The position numbers and the translations under genes were made by a program. Positions 1 through 6,617 of a stretch of DNA of 10,351 nt are shown here, in pieces. The notes below the pieces were generated by a model. That model was not told the DNA's origin. It ran no database searches and saw nothing but the letters and a program-made list of their open reading frames with translations. The stretch is from CAYXRK01 sp964467615 (GTDB taxonomy: Bacteria > Hydrogenedentota > Hydrogenedentia > Hydrogenedentales > GCA-2746185): NCBI GenBank assembly GCA_964467615.1, contig CAYXRK010000171.1, positions 1-10,351 on the forward strand, written 5' to 3'. The stretch's first letter is position 1; each line of letters opens with the position of its first letter.

Positions 1-278
1 TATCCGGTCGTGTCTCTCGAGCTCACATACGCGCCGCGCTCGATGAGTAACTTAGCCGTCCCCAGCTCGCGGTACGTCACGGCGTAGTGGAGCGGCGTCT
101 TTCGCCAACGCCGGCTCCATTCGCGCACCAAGTCCGGATCGCGATCCAACATTTCCGCCAGCCGCTCGACGTCGCCCCGTCCCGCCACGTCATGCGGACT
201 CGGCTCCGCGAAGTACCACAACGCCAGCACCACCCCTGCGAGCGCCACCGCAATCGCGATCTTCTGGTATCGCTTCAT
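1..278 (-). CDS. Ankyrin-repeat protein with N-terminal membrane/signal segment (3' end cut by window edge)
   Basis: Reading leftward from ATG at 278, 92 codons are open to the window edge. The protein begins MKRYQKIAIAVALAGVVLAL, a short basic stretch followed by about 15 hydrophobic residues, which is a signal peptide or single membrane anchor. From about residue 60 it reads KTPLHYAVTYRELGTAKLLI followed by ERGAYVSSRD, which fits the ankyrin consensus (TPLHyA...lLLerGAdvn..d). The preceding segment (DVERLAEMLDRDPDLV) looks like the second half of an earlier, degenerate repeat. Ankyrin repeats bind protein partners, so an envelope or periplasmic binding role is inferred, with no partner known. 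The ATG overlaps the TGA of the upstream substrate-binding protein gene as ATGA, so the two are probably translated together. The C-terminus and the number of repeats are unknown. Confidence 0.8.
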   Translation of the reverse strand, partial: MKRYQKIAIAVALAGVVLALWYFAEPSPHDVAGRGDVERLAEMLDRDPDLVREWSRRWRKTPLHYAVTYRELGTAKLLIERGAYVSSRDTTG

Positions 279-1255
279 TCAACCGTGACCTTCGCGTACC
301 ACTCCGCCGCGTTCGACGCATCGATCAACGCGGGCTCGAGCATGAGTTGCGCCGGCACGGCCTCGCCTCGGGCGAGTTTTACGGCGCTTTCAAGGCCCTC
401 CGCGGCGCATGTGGGGTAATAAAACGTGCACGCCAACTGCCCTTCGAGCACGCGTTTGACTCCGCCGTTCTCCCCGCCGAGTCCGTCCACACCCACGAAA
501 ATCATCTCGCGTTCGCGGCCGGCGTTCTTCGCCGCAAGGTACGCGCCCACGGCCATCGGGTCGTTGTGCGCGTACACAACGTCAATCTTCTCGTGCGCTT
601 GTAAGATCGTCTCAAACCGTTTGAGCGCCTCGTCCTGCAGCCAATCCGCCACGTCCTCGATAACGGTCACGCCAGGAATCGGATCGATGAATTTACGCGC
701 GCCGGCGTGGCGTTCTTCTTGCGGCTTGGTGCCTAGGAGCCCCTTCAATTCGACGACAACGGGTTTCTCAATACCTTTCGAAGTCACGTACTTCGCCACG
801 AATTGTCCCGCGAGTTCTCCTATCTTTACGTTATCGGCCCCGACGAAGACATCGTAGACCGGTTCAAGGATGTTGCGTTCGAGGCAGACGACCTTGATGC
901 CGGCGTCGTGGGCTTTCTTGACCACGGAAGTCAGCGGGGCCGCTTCATTCGGCGCGACGATGAGCACGTCGACGCCTTGCAAGATCATGTTTTCGATTTG
1001 CGCAATTTGCTTGGCATTATCTTGTGCAGCATCTTGGATGATAAGTTCGCAGTCGGGGTATTTGGCGATTTCGCGGCGCATGATGTTGTTCTGCGCGGTG
1101 CGGTAGGGCTCGGCGCTGTTGCACTGCGAGAACGCGATGACGAATTTGCCGCCGGATTTCGCCGGGGCAGCGGTGTCGGATTTATTGCAACCGGCAACGG
1201 CGAGGAAACACGTTAGGGCGAGGGCAGACGCTCGGATTCGGGTCCTGTCTAGCAT
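275..1255 (-). CDS. Sugar ABC transporter substrate-binding lipoprotein (RbsB-like, Peripla_BP_4)
   Basis: A 326-aa periplasmic binding protein that would capture a sugar or similar small ligand for an ABC importer. Residues 1-23 form a lipoprotein signal: hydrophobic ALALTCFLAV and lipobox V20-A-G-C23, with Cys23 as the predicted lipidated residue. The mature type I fold starts near residue 37 (KFVIAFSQCNSAEPYR). It shows the family landmarks: the Q-x-x-Q-I-x-x-I-E block near 80-90, GVDVLIVAPNEAAPLTSVV, AHDAGIKVVCLER, AHNDPMAVGA (N231, D232) and VGVDG (D257), the last two being usual ligand-contact positions. Length is normal for the family. GGAG lies 11 nt upstream of the ATG. No permease or ATPase gene is visible; the downstream neighbour is the ankyrin gene, overlapping by 4 nt (ATGA). 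It may therefore be an orphan binding protein, a sensor, or have transport partners elsewhere. The substrate cannot be read from the sequence. Confidence 0.88.
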   Translation of the reverse strand: MLDRTRIRASALALTCFLAVAGCNKSDTAAPAKSGGKFVIAFSQCNSAEPYRTAQNNIMRREIAKYPDCELIIQDAAQDNAKQIAQIENMILQGVDVLIVAPNEAAPLTSVVKKAHDAGIKVVCLERNILEPVYDVFVGADNVKIGELAGQFVAKYVTSKGIEKPVVVELKGLLGTKPQEERHAGARKFIDPIPGVTVIEDVADWLQDEALKRFETILQAHEKIDVVYAHNDPMAVGAYLAAKNAGREREMIFVGVDGLGGENGGVKRVLEGQLACTFYYPTCAAEGLESAVKLARGEAVPAQLMLEPALIDASNAAEWYAKVTVE

Positions 1256-1337
1256 TTCGGGGGCGGCTCCGTTTACGATGGCTTAGAGAGTACCTTTGCC
1301 GGGTTGTGTTTGTCATGTATCGAGGGAGGGTCGTCCC

Positions 1338-2291
1338 ATGGGTCGTATGATTCGTATCGTGGTTGCGGCGTTAGCTGTTTGGGGCAGTGGAACCGGCGCG
1401 CGCGCGGCGGACGCGCCGCCCGCGATTCGCCAGGAAAGCCCCACGGGCATCCGGCATTCGTTCCTGGTGACGGGCACGACGACGAGCGCTATCTTCGACG
1501 AGGACAGCAAAGTCGTCTGGGAGGTGCCCGGTTTTTCGCGCGACGGCTACGTGCTCGAGAACGGCAACATCCTCATCTCGACCGGGAAGGACGCGCTCGA
1601 GTACCGCAAAGGGACGACGGACATCGTGTGGTCGTATCACCTCGCGGAGCCGAACTCGGAGTTGGGCACGGTGCAGCGGCTCGCCAACGGCGACACGATG
1701 CTCGTCGAGCTGGGGACCGCGCCGCGAATCCGCGAGATCGGCCCGGACGGCGCAATCCACGCCGAGGTGAAGCTGCAACCCGAAACGGACAACGCACACA
1801 TGCAGACCCGCATGGCGCGCAAACGCGCGAACGGAAACTACCTCGTGCCGCATTTGCTCGCGTTCAAGATTAAGGAGTACACGCCGAAGGGCGACATCGT
1901 CCGCGAGATTTCGACGGACCTGCCGGAGTTTGGCGGACGCACGGTCGACAATTGGCCCTTCACCGTGATCGAACTGGAGAACGGGAACATCATCGCCAAC
2001 CTCACGCACGGCGACAAGACCGCCGAGTTCAGCCCGGACGGCAAGGTCGTCTGGTGGTGCAGCAACAACGACGTGCCCGGCCAATTCAGCGACCCCTGCG
2101 GTGGCCAACGCCTGCCCAACGGCAACATGGTCATCGGCGCATACGGTCAAAAAGACCCGAACAAGACCAAGATATTCGAAGTCACCCGCGACAAAAAGGT
2201 CGTCTGGGAATTCTTCCACCCTGAAATCCACGCCCACGAATTGCACGTCATCACCACGAACGGCGAAAAAGTGTCGCCGGTGATGCGGTGA
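1338..2291 (+). CDS. Exported beta-propeller protein with NG-turn repeats (PQQ-like / arylsulfotransferase-like)
   Basis: I place the start at ATG 1338, because GAGGGAGG (1322-1329) sits 8 nt upstream and the protein then opens with a clean signal peptide; an upstream in-frame ATG at 1296 would add 14 unlikely residues. The product is 317 aa. The signal is MGRMIRIVVAALAVW..., with probable cleavage after ARA (residue 23). The mature part repeats a strand-turn-strand pattern with NG turns at residues 75-77 (NGN), 117-119 (NGD), 165-167 (NGN), 215-217 (NGN) and 261-263 (NGN). These alternate with E/Y-x-x-PDG or PKG strands ending in KVVW (58-61, 236-239, 287-290). This is the pattern of small propellers related to PQQ-like repeats and bacterial arylsulfotransferases. 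A His cluster HAHELH lies at 298-303. The enzymatic function is unproven; it may only bind a ligand. It is transcribed divergently from the sugar-binding protein, with 82 bp between the two starts. Confidence 0.72.
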   Translation: MGRMIRIVVAALAVWGSGTGARAADAPPAIRQESPTGIRHSFLVTGTTTSAIFDEDSKVVWEVPGFSRDGYVLENGNILISTGKDALEYRKGTTDIVWSYHLAEPNSELGTVQRLANGDTMLVELGTAPRIREIGPDGAIHAEVKLQPETDNAHMQTRMARKRANGNYLVPHLLAFKIKEYTPKGDIVREISTDLPEFGGRTVDNWPFTVIELENGNIIANLTHGDKTAEFSPDGKVVWWCSNNDVPGQFSDPCGGQRLPNGNMVIGAYGQKDPNKTKIFEVTRDKKVVWEFFHPEIHAHELHVITTNGEKVSPVMR

Positions 2292-2299
2292 GTAGCTCA

Positions 2300-2329
2300 G
2301 TGACAGCGCAAAGCATTCTCCCCTATACT
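2300..2329 (+). promoter_or_regulatory. Sigma-70-type promoter of the zinc-ribbon/TPR cassette
   Basis: A -35 box GTGACA (2300-2305, 5 of 6 to TTGACA) and a -10 box TATACT (2324-2329, 5 of 6 to TATAAT) are separated by 18 nt. The boxes start 8 nt after the stop of the preceding propeller gene and end 43 nt before the ATG of the zinc-ribbon gene, so transcription would begin near 2336. This suggests the cassette is an independent transcription unit rather than read-through from the propeller gene. Confidence 0.5.
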
Positions 2330-2372
2330 AGCAATTGCACGGTCGACACGACTGAACGGGGAGCGTTTGCTC

Positions 2373-3239
2373 ATGGATGCATGTGGCTTTTGTGGCCAGC
2401 CAATAGCGCGGTCCGCGTCGAGGTGTCAACACTGCGCGAGGCCGGGCCGGTTTCCAAATGTATTGGAAGCGTCCGATCCCGATGAATGTGATGCCCTCGC
2501 GAAGCGGTATGAATCTGCTGTAGCGAAGGTTCCTACTGAAGCGAAGGGTAGGCTGGGTGAGCTAAATGACCTAATGAACAAAACCAGAGTCGTCATTTCC
2601 CGGCCTCAATCGATTCTGGAACAACTATCCAACGCTGATAACGTAGTCTACGCAACCTATCACCAATTGGCCGAGAGCGGAGTGGTCCTAGCCGTCGACG
2701 ATGATTGGGACAGGCCTCGTCAAATCGCGGATATTACGCTGTTCACCAACTACCATCGCGAAGTTCGATTTGGGGCGCTCTCAACGGACGGAACCGGGTT
2801 ACCTCACTATGGGGATTTTTCTATGGAATTGCGAGAGGATTTCATCGCTCATCGAACATCGGTCTTGGAAGAGAACGCTGTGAAATTTCTCGATAAGCGC
2901 GCTGGCAACCTGTTGGATCCAAAAACTCGCGTGCCGCGCGGATTTCGGGCGCCATGGGCGACGCGAAGTCAGGTTGGAATTGCCAAGCTAGCCGACCAGC
3001 TTAAGGCTGACACGAGTACCGACGACATTGCGAAGCTTATTCTGATTCCCGGCCCAGACAGCGCTCGCGACGAATTCATCGAAGCGCACGTTTTCGGCCC
3101 CATCACGAGACGCACGATTGGCCGGGTTGCCTTCACCGGAATTCGGAGCAAGGGACGCTCGACCCGTGAGAAATATGTTATCCTCAAAGGTCTTCAGAAA
3201 CGTTTGGAAAATGTGGGCATTGATGTCCAGGGATTCTGA
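2373..3239 (+). CDS. Zinc-ribbon protein of unknown function, first gene of a two-gene cassette
   Basis: A 288-aa soluble protein. ATG 2373 is preferred over the in-frame TTG at 2367 because GGGGAG (2358-2363) lies 9 nt upstream of the ATG and only 3 nt from the TTG. A short zinc ribbon opens the protein: C4-x2-C7 and C18-x2-C21. Residues 35-70 look helical (LAKRYESAVAK..., GRLGELNDLMNKTR). The middle holds a distinctive block (VRFGALSTDGTGLPHYGDF, then AHRTSVLEENAVKFLDKR) and the C-terminus is basic (GITRR/GRSTREK-type residues, ending QKRLENVGIDVQGF). I do not recognise this family; the middle block has the look of a conserved catalytic or binding core, but I cannot name it. No signal peptide or membrane segment is seen. 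Its TGA overlaps the ATG of the TPR gene by one base (TGATG), a coupling arrangement that implies the two proteins work together in a fixed ratio. Confidence 0.85.
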   Translation: MDACGFCGQPIARSASRCQHCARPGRFPNVLEASDPDECDALAKRYESAVAKVPTEAKGRLGELNDLMNKTRVVISRPQSILEQLSNADNVVYATYHQLAESGVVLAVDDDWDRPRQIADITLFTNYHREVRFGALSTDGTGLPHYGDFSMELREDFIAHRTSVLEENAVKFLDKRAGNLLDPKTRVPRGFRAPWATRSQVGIAKLADQLKADTSTDDIAKLILIPGPDSARDEFIEAHVFGPITRRTIGRVAFTGIRSKGRSTREKYVILKGLQKRLENVGIDVQGF

Positions 3240-5496
3240 TGGACGCTATTCTATCTCCAACCGCCGGTTTGGCGCTGCTCATCGACGGCGGCGAAATCCG
3301 TTCTATTCACGTCGAAGCTCCGGATGTTGTCGTACCGCGGTCCGCCGCGGACATACATCATCTCCTGGGTGACGTGGCCGACCTCATTCGGATAGAGGAC
3401 TGCAACCGCGATGAAGTCGTGGGCCGCTTGATTGAACTGGATGAATGCCGCGACGCACTAACGCTCGTGCTAATGACCTTGGATCCTGAGTTCGACGACG
3501 CTTTCCGAACTGAGGTCGCGGAAGTGTTGGATCCGAACCTTGAAGTCGGGTCAATCCTCAGGTATCTCGAAAACGTCCTGTACGCGAGTCCCTTGCCGCC
3601 GGAAGCCGATATCGCGGGGGCGCTCGAACGAGTCTGCGTTGATGAATGCACCGGGCGAATCAAGAGTTTTCTTGACGATCTGCGCACATGTCAGCCGGTG
3701 ATTTTCAGGGTCCACCGCGCTTGGGAAAGCATCGATCTCCGGCTTTTTGGCAGCGAACGGGATTACCTTCGCGTCCGGCACGCCGTTGTTGGGTGGGGCC
3801 TTTTTCCTGGTCTTGTCACGGCGTGCATCGAGGGAGATAGTCTCGACGAGTTTCTTGTCCAGGCGTTGTTGGGCTTGAGAACCGAAACGCCTGCGAACGT
3901 ACGAGACGTGCTATCCGCATGGTTGGAACCAATACGTGCCGAGCAGAGCCAAAAGCCAAAACCTGCATTGAGACCGGAAGAACCGACCACCCCGCAATCG
4001 TATGAAGATCGGAAGCTGGAACGCGATAAATCAATATCTCGATCCGAAAGGCACGCCGGTCGGGCGCTCGCTGCAGCGAGGCGACGCGTCGAGCAAATAG
4101 CCGCCGTGGTCGCTCTCGGAGAATTGGACGAGGCGCGCCACCAAATCGCGAATTTGGTCGAGGAGCAGTGCGCAAGTGGCGACAGTGAACATGCCGCAAA
4201 GTCGCTCTCAAATATTGCAATGGCGGTACTCAATCTCGGCTATTCGGATTGGAGCGTGGAACTTAGCCGATTGGCGATAGAACTAAACGATAAAGACGTT
4301 AAGGCCCGCTGTCAATACGGGGCAACCTTGTTAAGTTGTAAACGCCTCGACGACGCGCTTGCAGAGTACGACCAGGCGCAGATACTAGACCCGCGCGACG
4401 TTTCGGCCTTGACGGGCCGTGCCGAGGTTCTCAAGGCGACGGGCCGCTACGAGGACGCACTTGCGGAATACGACCGGGCGCAGGCGCTGGATCCGTGTAA
4501 CGTCGTCGCAGTGACTGGGCGTGCCGGAGTTTTTAAGGCGATGGCGCACTACGACGACGCGCTTGCGGAGNNNNNNNNNNNNNNNNNNNNNNNNNNNNNN
4601 NNNNNNNNNNNNNNNNNNNNNNNNNNNNNNNNNNNNNNNNNNNNNNNNNNNNNNNNNNNNNNNNNNNNNNTGGGCGTGCCGGAGTTTTTAAGGCGATGGC
4701 GCACTACGACGACGCGCTTGCGGAGTACGCCCGGGCACAGATGCTAGATCCACATAACGTCGCCGCGGTCAATGGGCGTGCCGAGGTATTCAAGGCGATG
4801 GGGCGCTACGATGAAGCGCTTGTGGAGTACGAAAGGGCGCAGGCGTTGGATCCGCGTAACGCTTATGCTGTGACGGGCCGTGCCGAAGCCCTCAAGGCGA
4901 TTGGGCGCTACGAAGAGGCACTTGAAGAATACGATAAAGCGCGAGCGAATAATTCATACGATAGAGTTGCCGGAACTGGAAGGGCATGCGTTCTAGCGAC
5001 TCTTGGGAGATTTGATGACGCCCTCCAAACTCTATCGGACCGCCAACCCCGTGACCTTCACGATTGGATTGACTTGCACGTTCGCGCAATGATTCTGCTC
5101 CGTTTGGGCCGCACTGCGGAAGCGAAAGGGATTCTTACCGTCGGAACCAGCGATTCCAATCCATTCCTCGATACACGCGATTACTTCCGTACCGCTTTTG
5201 CGCTCGTTACCTTACGTGAGGGGCGGTTGGATGAAGCGACGGAAGTTCTGGAACAGATATCGAATCCAGCTTGCCAAAACGTGGCGAACGTTCTGCGTTT
5301 CGATTCCTACGGCAGGCTTGGCGCTGCGAAACGTGCACTGGCTGAAGAGGCGGACCGCGCCCTAGAAGGACAAAAGCACCCGACCGTGATCGAACTCCGC
5401 ACCGAGTTCCGCCGCCGTTATTTGCGCTCCGAGCCGCCGGCATTTTCCGACGAGGTAGTGTTTCAGAAGGAAATAGAACTCGCGTTGGCTGCCTGA
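3239..5496 (+). CDS. Tetratricopeptide-repeat protein with novel N-terminal domain, interrupted by an assembly gap
   Basis: One gene split by 100 N (4571-4670). Before the gap 444 codons are open from ATG 3239; after it the same protein continues in a different frame of the numbered window and ends at TGA 5494-5496. Fusing the identical flanking sequences restores one frame and gives 700 aa. Residues 1-245 are an unrecognised, probably helical domain (for example a run DIHHLLGDVADLIRIEDC and an RVHRAWESIDLRLFGSERDY block). Residues 250-285 are a charged, Pro-rich linker. From 354 to about 557 come six 34-residue TPR units with the usual G-x-Y-x-x-A-L-x-x-Y...A-L-x-P signature. The last 140 residues are further, more divergent helical hairpins. 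TPR arrays are protein-binding scaffolds; no catalytic motif is seen. There is no signal peptide. It is coupled by TGATG to the zinc-ribbon gene. The true repeat number is uncertain because the gap lies in the array. Confidence 0.85.
4298..5064 (+). repeat. Tandem 102-bp TPR-coding repeat array
   Basis: Units of 34 codons (102 bp) repeat in register. Equivalent Thr/Asn codons before the GGG/GGC-CGT Gly-Arg pair fall at 4412, 4514, (4669), 4771 and 4873, exactly 102 apart. Nucleotide similarity between the central units is high (shared blocks around CGTGCCG, AAGGCGATGG and GACGCGCTTG), which suggests recent duplication or gene conversion. The first (from 4298) and last (to about 5064) units are more diverged. 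The array contains the N-gap, so the unit count is a minimum. Confidence 0.85.
4571..4670. other. Assembly gap (100 N) flanked by identical 55-bp sequences
   Basis: Exactly 100 N, the usual placeholder for a gap of unknown size. The 55 bases before it (4516-4570) and after it (4671-4725) are identical. Either the two contigs overlap by one 55-mer (a common assembler word size) and nothing is missing, or one or more 102-bp repeat units are collapsed here. Both cases preserve the reading frame of the TPR gene; the frame change across the 100 N is not biological. Confidence 0.95.
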
Positions 5497-5530
5497 GCCG
5501 AGTCCGGCGGATCTCGAAGAATTCTAGAAT

Positions 5531-5740
5531 GTCGCGGCCGCAGGCGTTGGTCCTCGTTCCCAAGTTGTCGGACTTGGGAACGCACTTGCCCGCGAAGCTG
5601 AGCCTCGAAGCCACAGATCTCTCTGCCACAATACGAGCCCTCACCGACCCAGTTGGCGCGCACAGAACCCCTCGCGCCACCCAGACGTCGGCATCGTGCC
5701 TGGCTCCGCCGCCATATTCCCGAAAATGGTACGTTTCGGG
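5531..5740. repeat. Probable dispersed intergenic palindromic element
   Basis: The core is CGTTCCCAAG (5555-5564), an 8-nt spacer, and CTTGGGAACG (5573-5582), a perfect 10-bp inverted repeat. It is followed at 5593-5607 by a second, imperfect hairpin (CGAAGC...GCCTCG). Conceptual translation gives phrases such as VRSQVRQLGNE on the minus strand. From general experience, LGNE-type phrases recur as spurious hypothetical proteins in many bacterial genomes because this kind of GTTCCCA/TGGGAAC palindrome is dispersed. A third inverted repeat, CCCGAAA/TTTCGGG with an 8-nt loop, is at 5719-5740. The outer limits are my guess; a genome-wide copy count would settle it. Confidence 0.45.
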
Positions 5741-5862
5741 TGCCTTTGCCCCCAACGTCAACACGCATTTCCTTCAATGAAATCAGCCCTTTTTCAAAAA
5801 TCTAGGTCAACGCACGGTGTTACATAGATAGAGAAAGTTCCCTCGTTCCACCGGCCGTGACG

Positions 5863-6124
5863 ATGGCCGCGTTCAAAAGCGAAAATCAGCGGTATTTGGG
5901 CGAACTGGAGCGAATTGGAGCGGCATTTGGGCGAACTAGAGCGGAAAATGGGAGACAAAAAAACGATCATGTCATACGTAAGTCCAACCAAATCAACGGT
6001 TGAATTCTTGAAACAGCCCAATCCGGCTCAGATCGTCACCGTAAAAGGATTTTTACGGCGAACCGTTGGAGACGAACGGAAAACGTTCCTTACGCGGTGG
6101 GAGTGGAGTCCGCCCGAACGATAA
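5863..6124 (+). pseudogene. Doubtful small coiled-coil reading frame broken by a +1 shift
   Basis: From ATG 5863 the frame reads MAAFKSENQRYLGELERI and then loses sense, stopping at 6001-6003. In the next frame, from 5915, it resumes as LERHLGELERKMGDKK and runs to TAA at 6122-6124. Removing one base near 5912-5914 would give a single protein of about 85 aa with two consecutive heptad-like YLGELER/HLGELER segments. No ribosome-binding site precedes the ATG, and the last 35 nt overlap the end of the DUF4242 gene on the other strand. It could be a decayed gene or a chance product of the 31-bp-spaced direct repeat. Confidence 0.2.
6039..6058. repeat. Perfect 8-bp hairpin downstream of the DUF4242 gene
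   Basis: CCGTAAAA, loop GGAT, TTTTACGG is a perfect inverted repeat with a tetraloop. It starts 31 nt past the DUF4242 stop (6090) in the direction of its transcription. There is no T-run after it on either strand, so it is a poor intrinsic terminator; it could stabilise a 3' end or be a protein-binding palindrome. Confidence 0.5.
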
Positions 6125-6383
6125 CCGTGTCCGCGACTTCCCGCACTTCGTCCGCCTGAAGGCCGGCCCTTCGGGCATGCTCCATGATCGCATCGGGCGA
6201 GACCGCTTGGTAGACGCAAATGGATCCGAGCCGTCCATCGGGTTCATCCAGGACATAGGTACGAATCCAACGTACCTGCGTGGGCATCTCTTCGTCGCCC
6301 ACTTTGCGGGATCGCGCGGCCGCCTTTCCGAGTTCTTCGGCGTCGGCCCACGCGCTAATACGCCGGACAGTGTACGTTTTCAT
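6090..6383 (-). CDS. DUF4242 (nickel-binding-type) small protein
   Basis: A 97-aa protein. It matches the DUF4242 pattern: an N-terminal strand MKTYTVRRISAW, a helix (DAEELGKAAARSRKVG), V-R-W-I-R-T-Y-V at 37-44, C-V-Y-Q-A at 56-60, and the helix with A-I-M-E-H-A-R-R-A-G (65-74) followed by VREVADTVI. One studied family member, SCO4226 of Streptomyces, binds nickel; whether this one does is unknown. W39, Y43, C56 and E68-H69 are the conserved polar or aromatic positions visible. It is cytoplasmic and has no signal peptide. Its ATG overlaps the stop of the upstream 62-aa gene by ATGA, so the two are co-translated. The family usually has 80-100 residues, so it looks complete. Confidence 0.8.
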   Translation of the reverse strand: MKTYTVRRISAWADAEELGKAAARSRKVGDEEMPTQVRWIRTYVLDEPDGRLGSICVYQAVSPDAIMEHARRAGLQADEVREVADTVIVRADSTPTA

Positions 6384-6568
6384 GAGGCTTCTACTTTCTT
6401 GATTCGTCGAGGTGGGCGTGTGACCAGTTTGTCGCCGTGGCGTTCTTGCGACTTCATGAGCCTTTCCCCGAGCGCCTGCAAATCGCCGCCGGCTTCTTCG
6501 AGGATTTCTCGGCGGATTCGGTGAATTTCGTCGACGATGGGATCAGTCCACTTCGCTGCGGTATTCAT
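6380..6568 (-). CDS. Small antitoxin-like protein (DPIVxEI...PPRRIKK family)
   Basis: A 62-aa protein starting MNTAAKWTDPIVDEI. ATG 6568 is chosen because AAAGGA sits 8 nt upstream; the frame is open for 23 more codons, but these cover the promoter region. The layout is DPIV-x-EI-x-x-IRREI, a helix with GGDLQALGERLM, then V-T-R-P-P-R-R-I-K-K. I recognise this as a widespread family of very small bacterial proteins, typically of 55-75 aa, that often sit in toxin-antitoxin-like pairs; its biochemical role is not established to my knowledge. Here the downstream partner is not a PIN or RelE toxin but a DUF4242 protein, joined by ATGA. The basic C-terminal tail could contact nucleic acid. Function is inferred only from family habit. 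Confidence 0.75.
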   Translation of the reverse strand: MNTAAKWTDPIVDEIHRIRREILEEAGGDLQALGERLMKSQERHGDKLVTRPPRRIKKVEAS

Positions 6569-6580
6569 GGAGCAGTTCCT

Positions 6581-6617
6581 TTGAATTATATTCAAGTATA
6601 ATCTTATCATCATTATA
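6581..6617. promoter_or_regulatory. Divergent promoter/operator region with nested palindromes
   Basis: Only 68 bp separate the 62-aa gene (minus) from the HNH gene (plus). This AT-rich stretch holds a perfect palindrome TTGAAT-tat-ATTCAA (6581-6595). Directly after it is TATAAT on the plus strand (6597-6602), and TATAAT on the minus strand (6617-6612) forms an inverted pair with it, 9 nt apart. The two consensus -10 boxes facing away from each other would serve the two genes. Convincing -35 boxes are not seen for either, which would fit an activated promoter or one weakened and covered by a repressor at the TTGAAT palindrome. Confidence 0.5.

Larger units (their letters stand above)
5497..6089. 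other. Intergenic region of about 590 bp without a convincing gene
   Basis: This lies between the stop of the TPR gene and the stop of the DUF4242 gene, so the flanking genes converge. Open frames here are short and lack ribosome-binding sites. It holds several palindromes: ATTCTAGAAT (5521-5530), a 10-bp inverted repeat at 5555-5582, a weaker hairpin at 5593-5607, CCCGAAA/TTTCGGG at 5719-5740 and CCGTAAAA/TTTTACGG at 6039-6058. It also holds a 19-bp direct repeat with one mismatch (5894-5912 and 5925-5943). No hairpin with a following T-run was found, so no clear intrinsic terminator for either flanking operon can be named. Confidence 0.6.

Noticed and set aside
1296..1337. Upstream ATG for the beta-propeller gene
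   Set aside because: It would put 14 residues in front of a clean signal peptide and has no SD, while ATG 1338 has GAGGGAGG at the right distance.
1371..2246. 291-codon minus-strand frame opposite the beta-propeller
   Set aside because: Composition is that of a shadow, whereas the plus strand has a signal peptide, an SD sequence and NG-turn repeats.
2288..2360. tRNA-like start (GTAGCTCAGT, as in tRNA D-arms)
   Set aside because: No matching acceptor stem, anticodon arm or T-arm (no GTTCRA) follows; the bases are better explained by a promoter.
4671..4747. C-terminal tail GVPEFLRR... after the gap as genuine protein
   Set aside because: It arises only because 100 N shifts the frame; the correct frame continues the TPR pattern (GRAGVFKAM...).
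4298..5064. CRISPR-like regular spacing
   Set aside because: The 102-bp period is in frame and encodes 34-residue TPR units; there are no short direct repeats with unique spacers.
5719..5740. Intrinsic terminator for the TPR operon
   Set aside because: The hairpin is about 220 nt from the stop and is not followed by a T-run.
5207..5777. Minus-strand frames overlapping the TPR 3' end and the following gap
   Set aside because: They lack ribosome sites, cross the TPR coding region and the palindromic element, and look like spurious products of the dispersed repeat.
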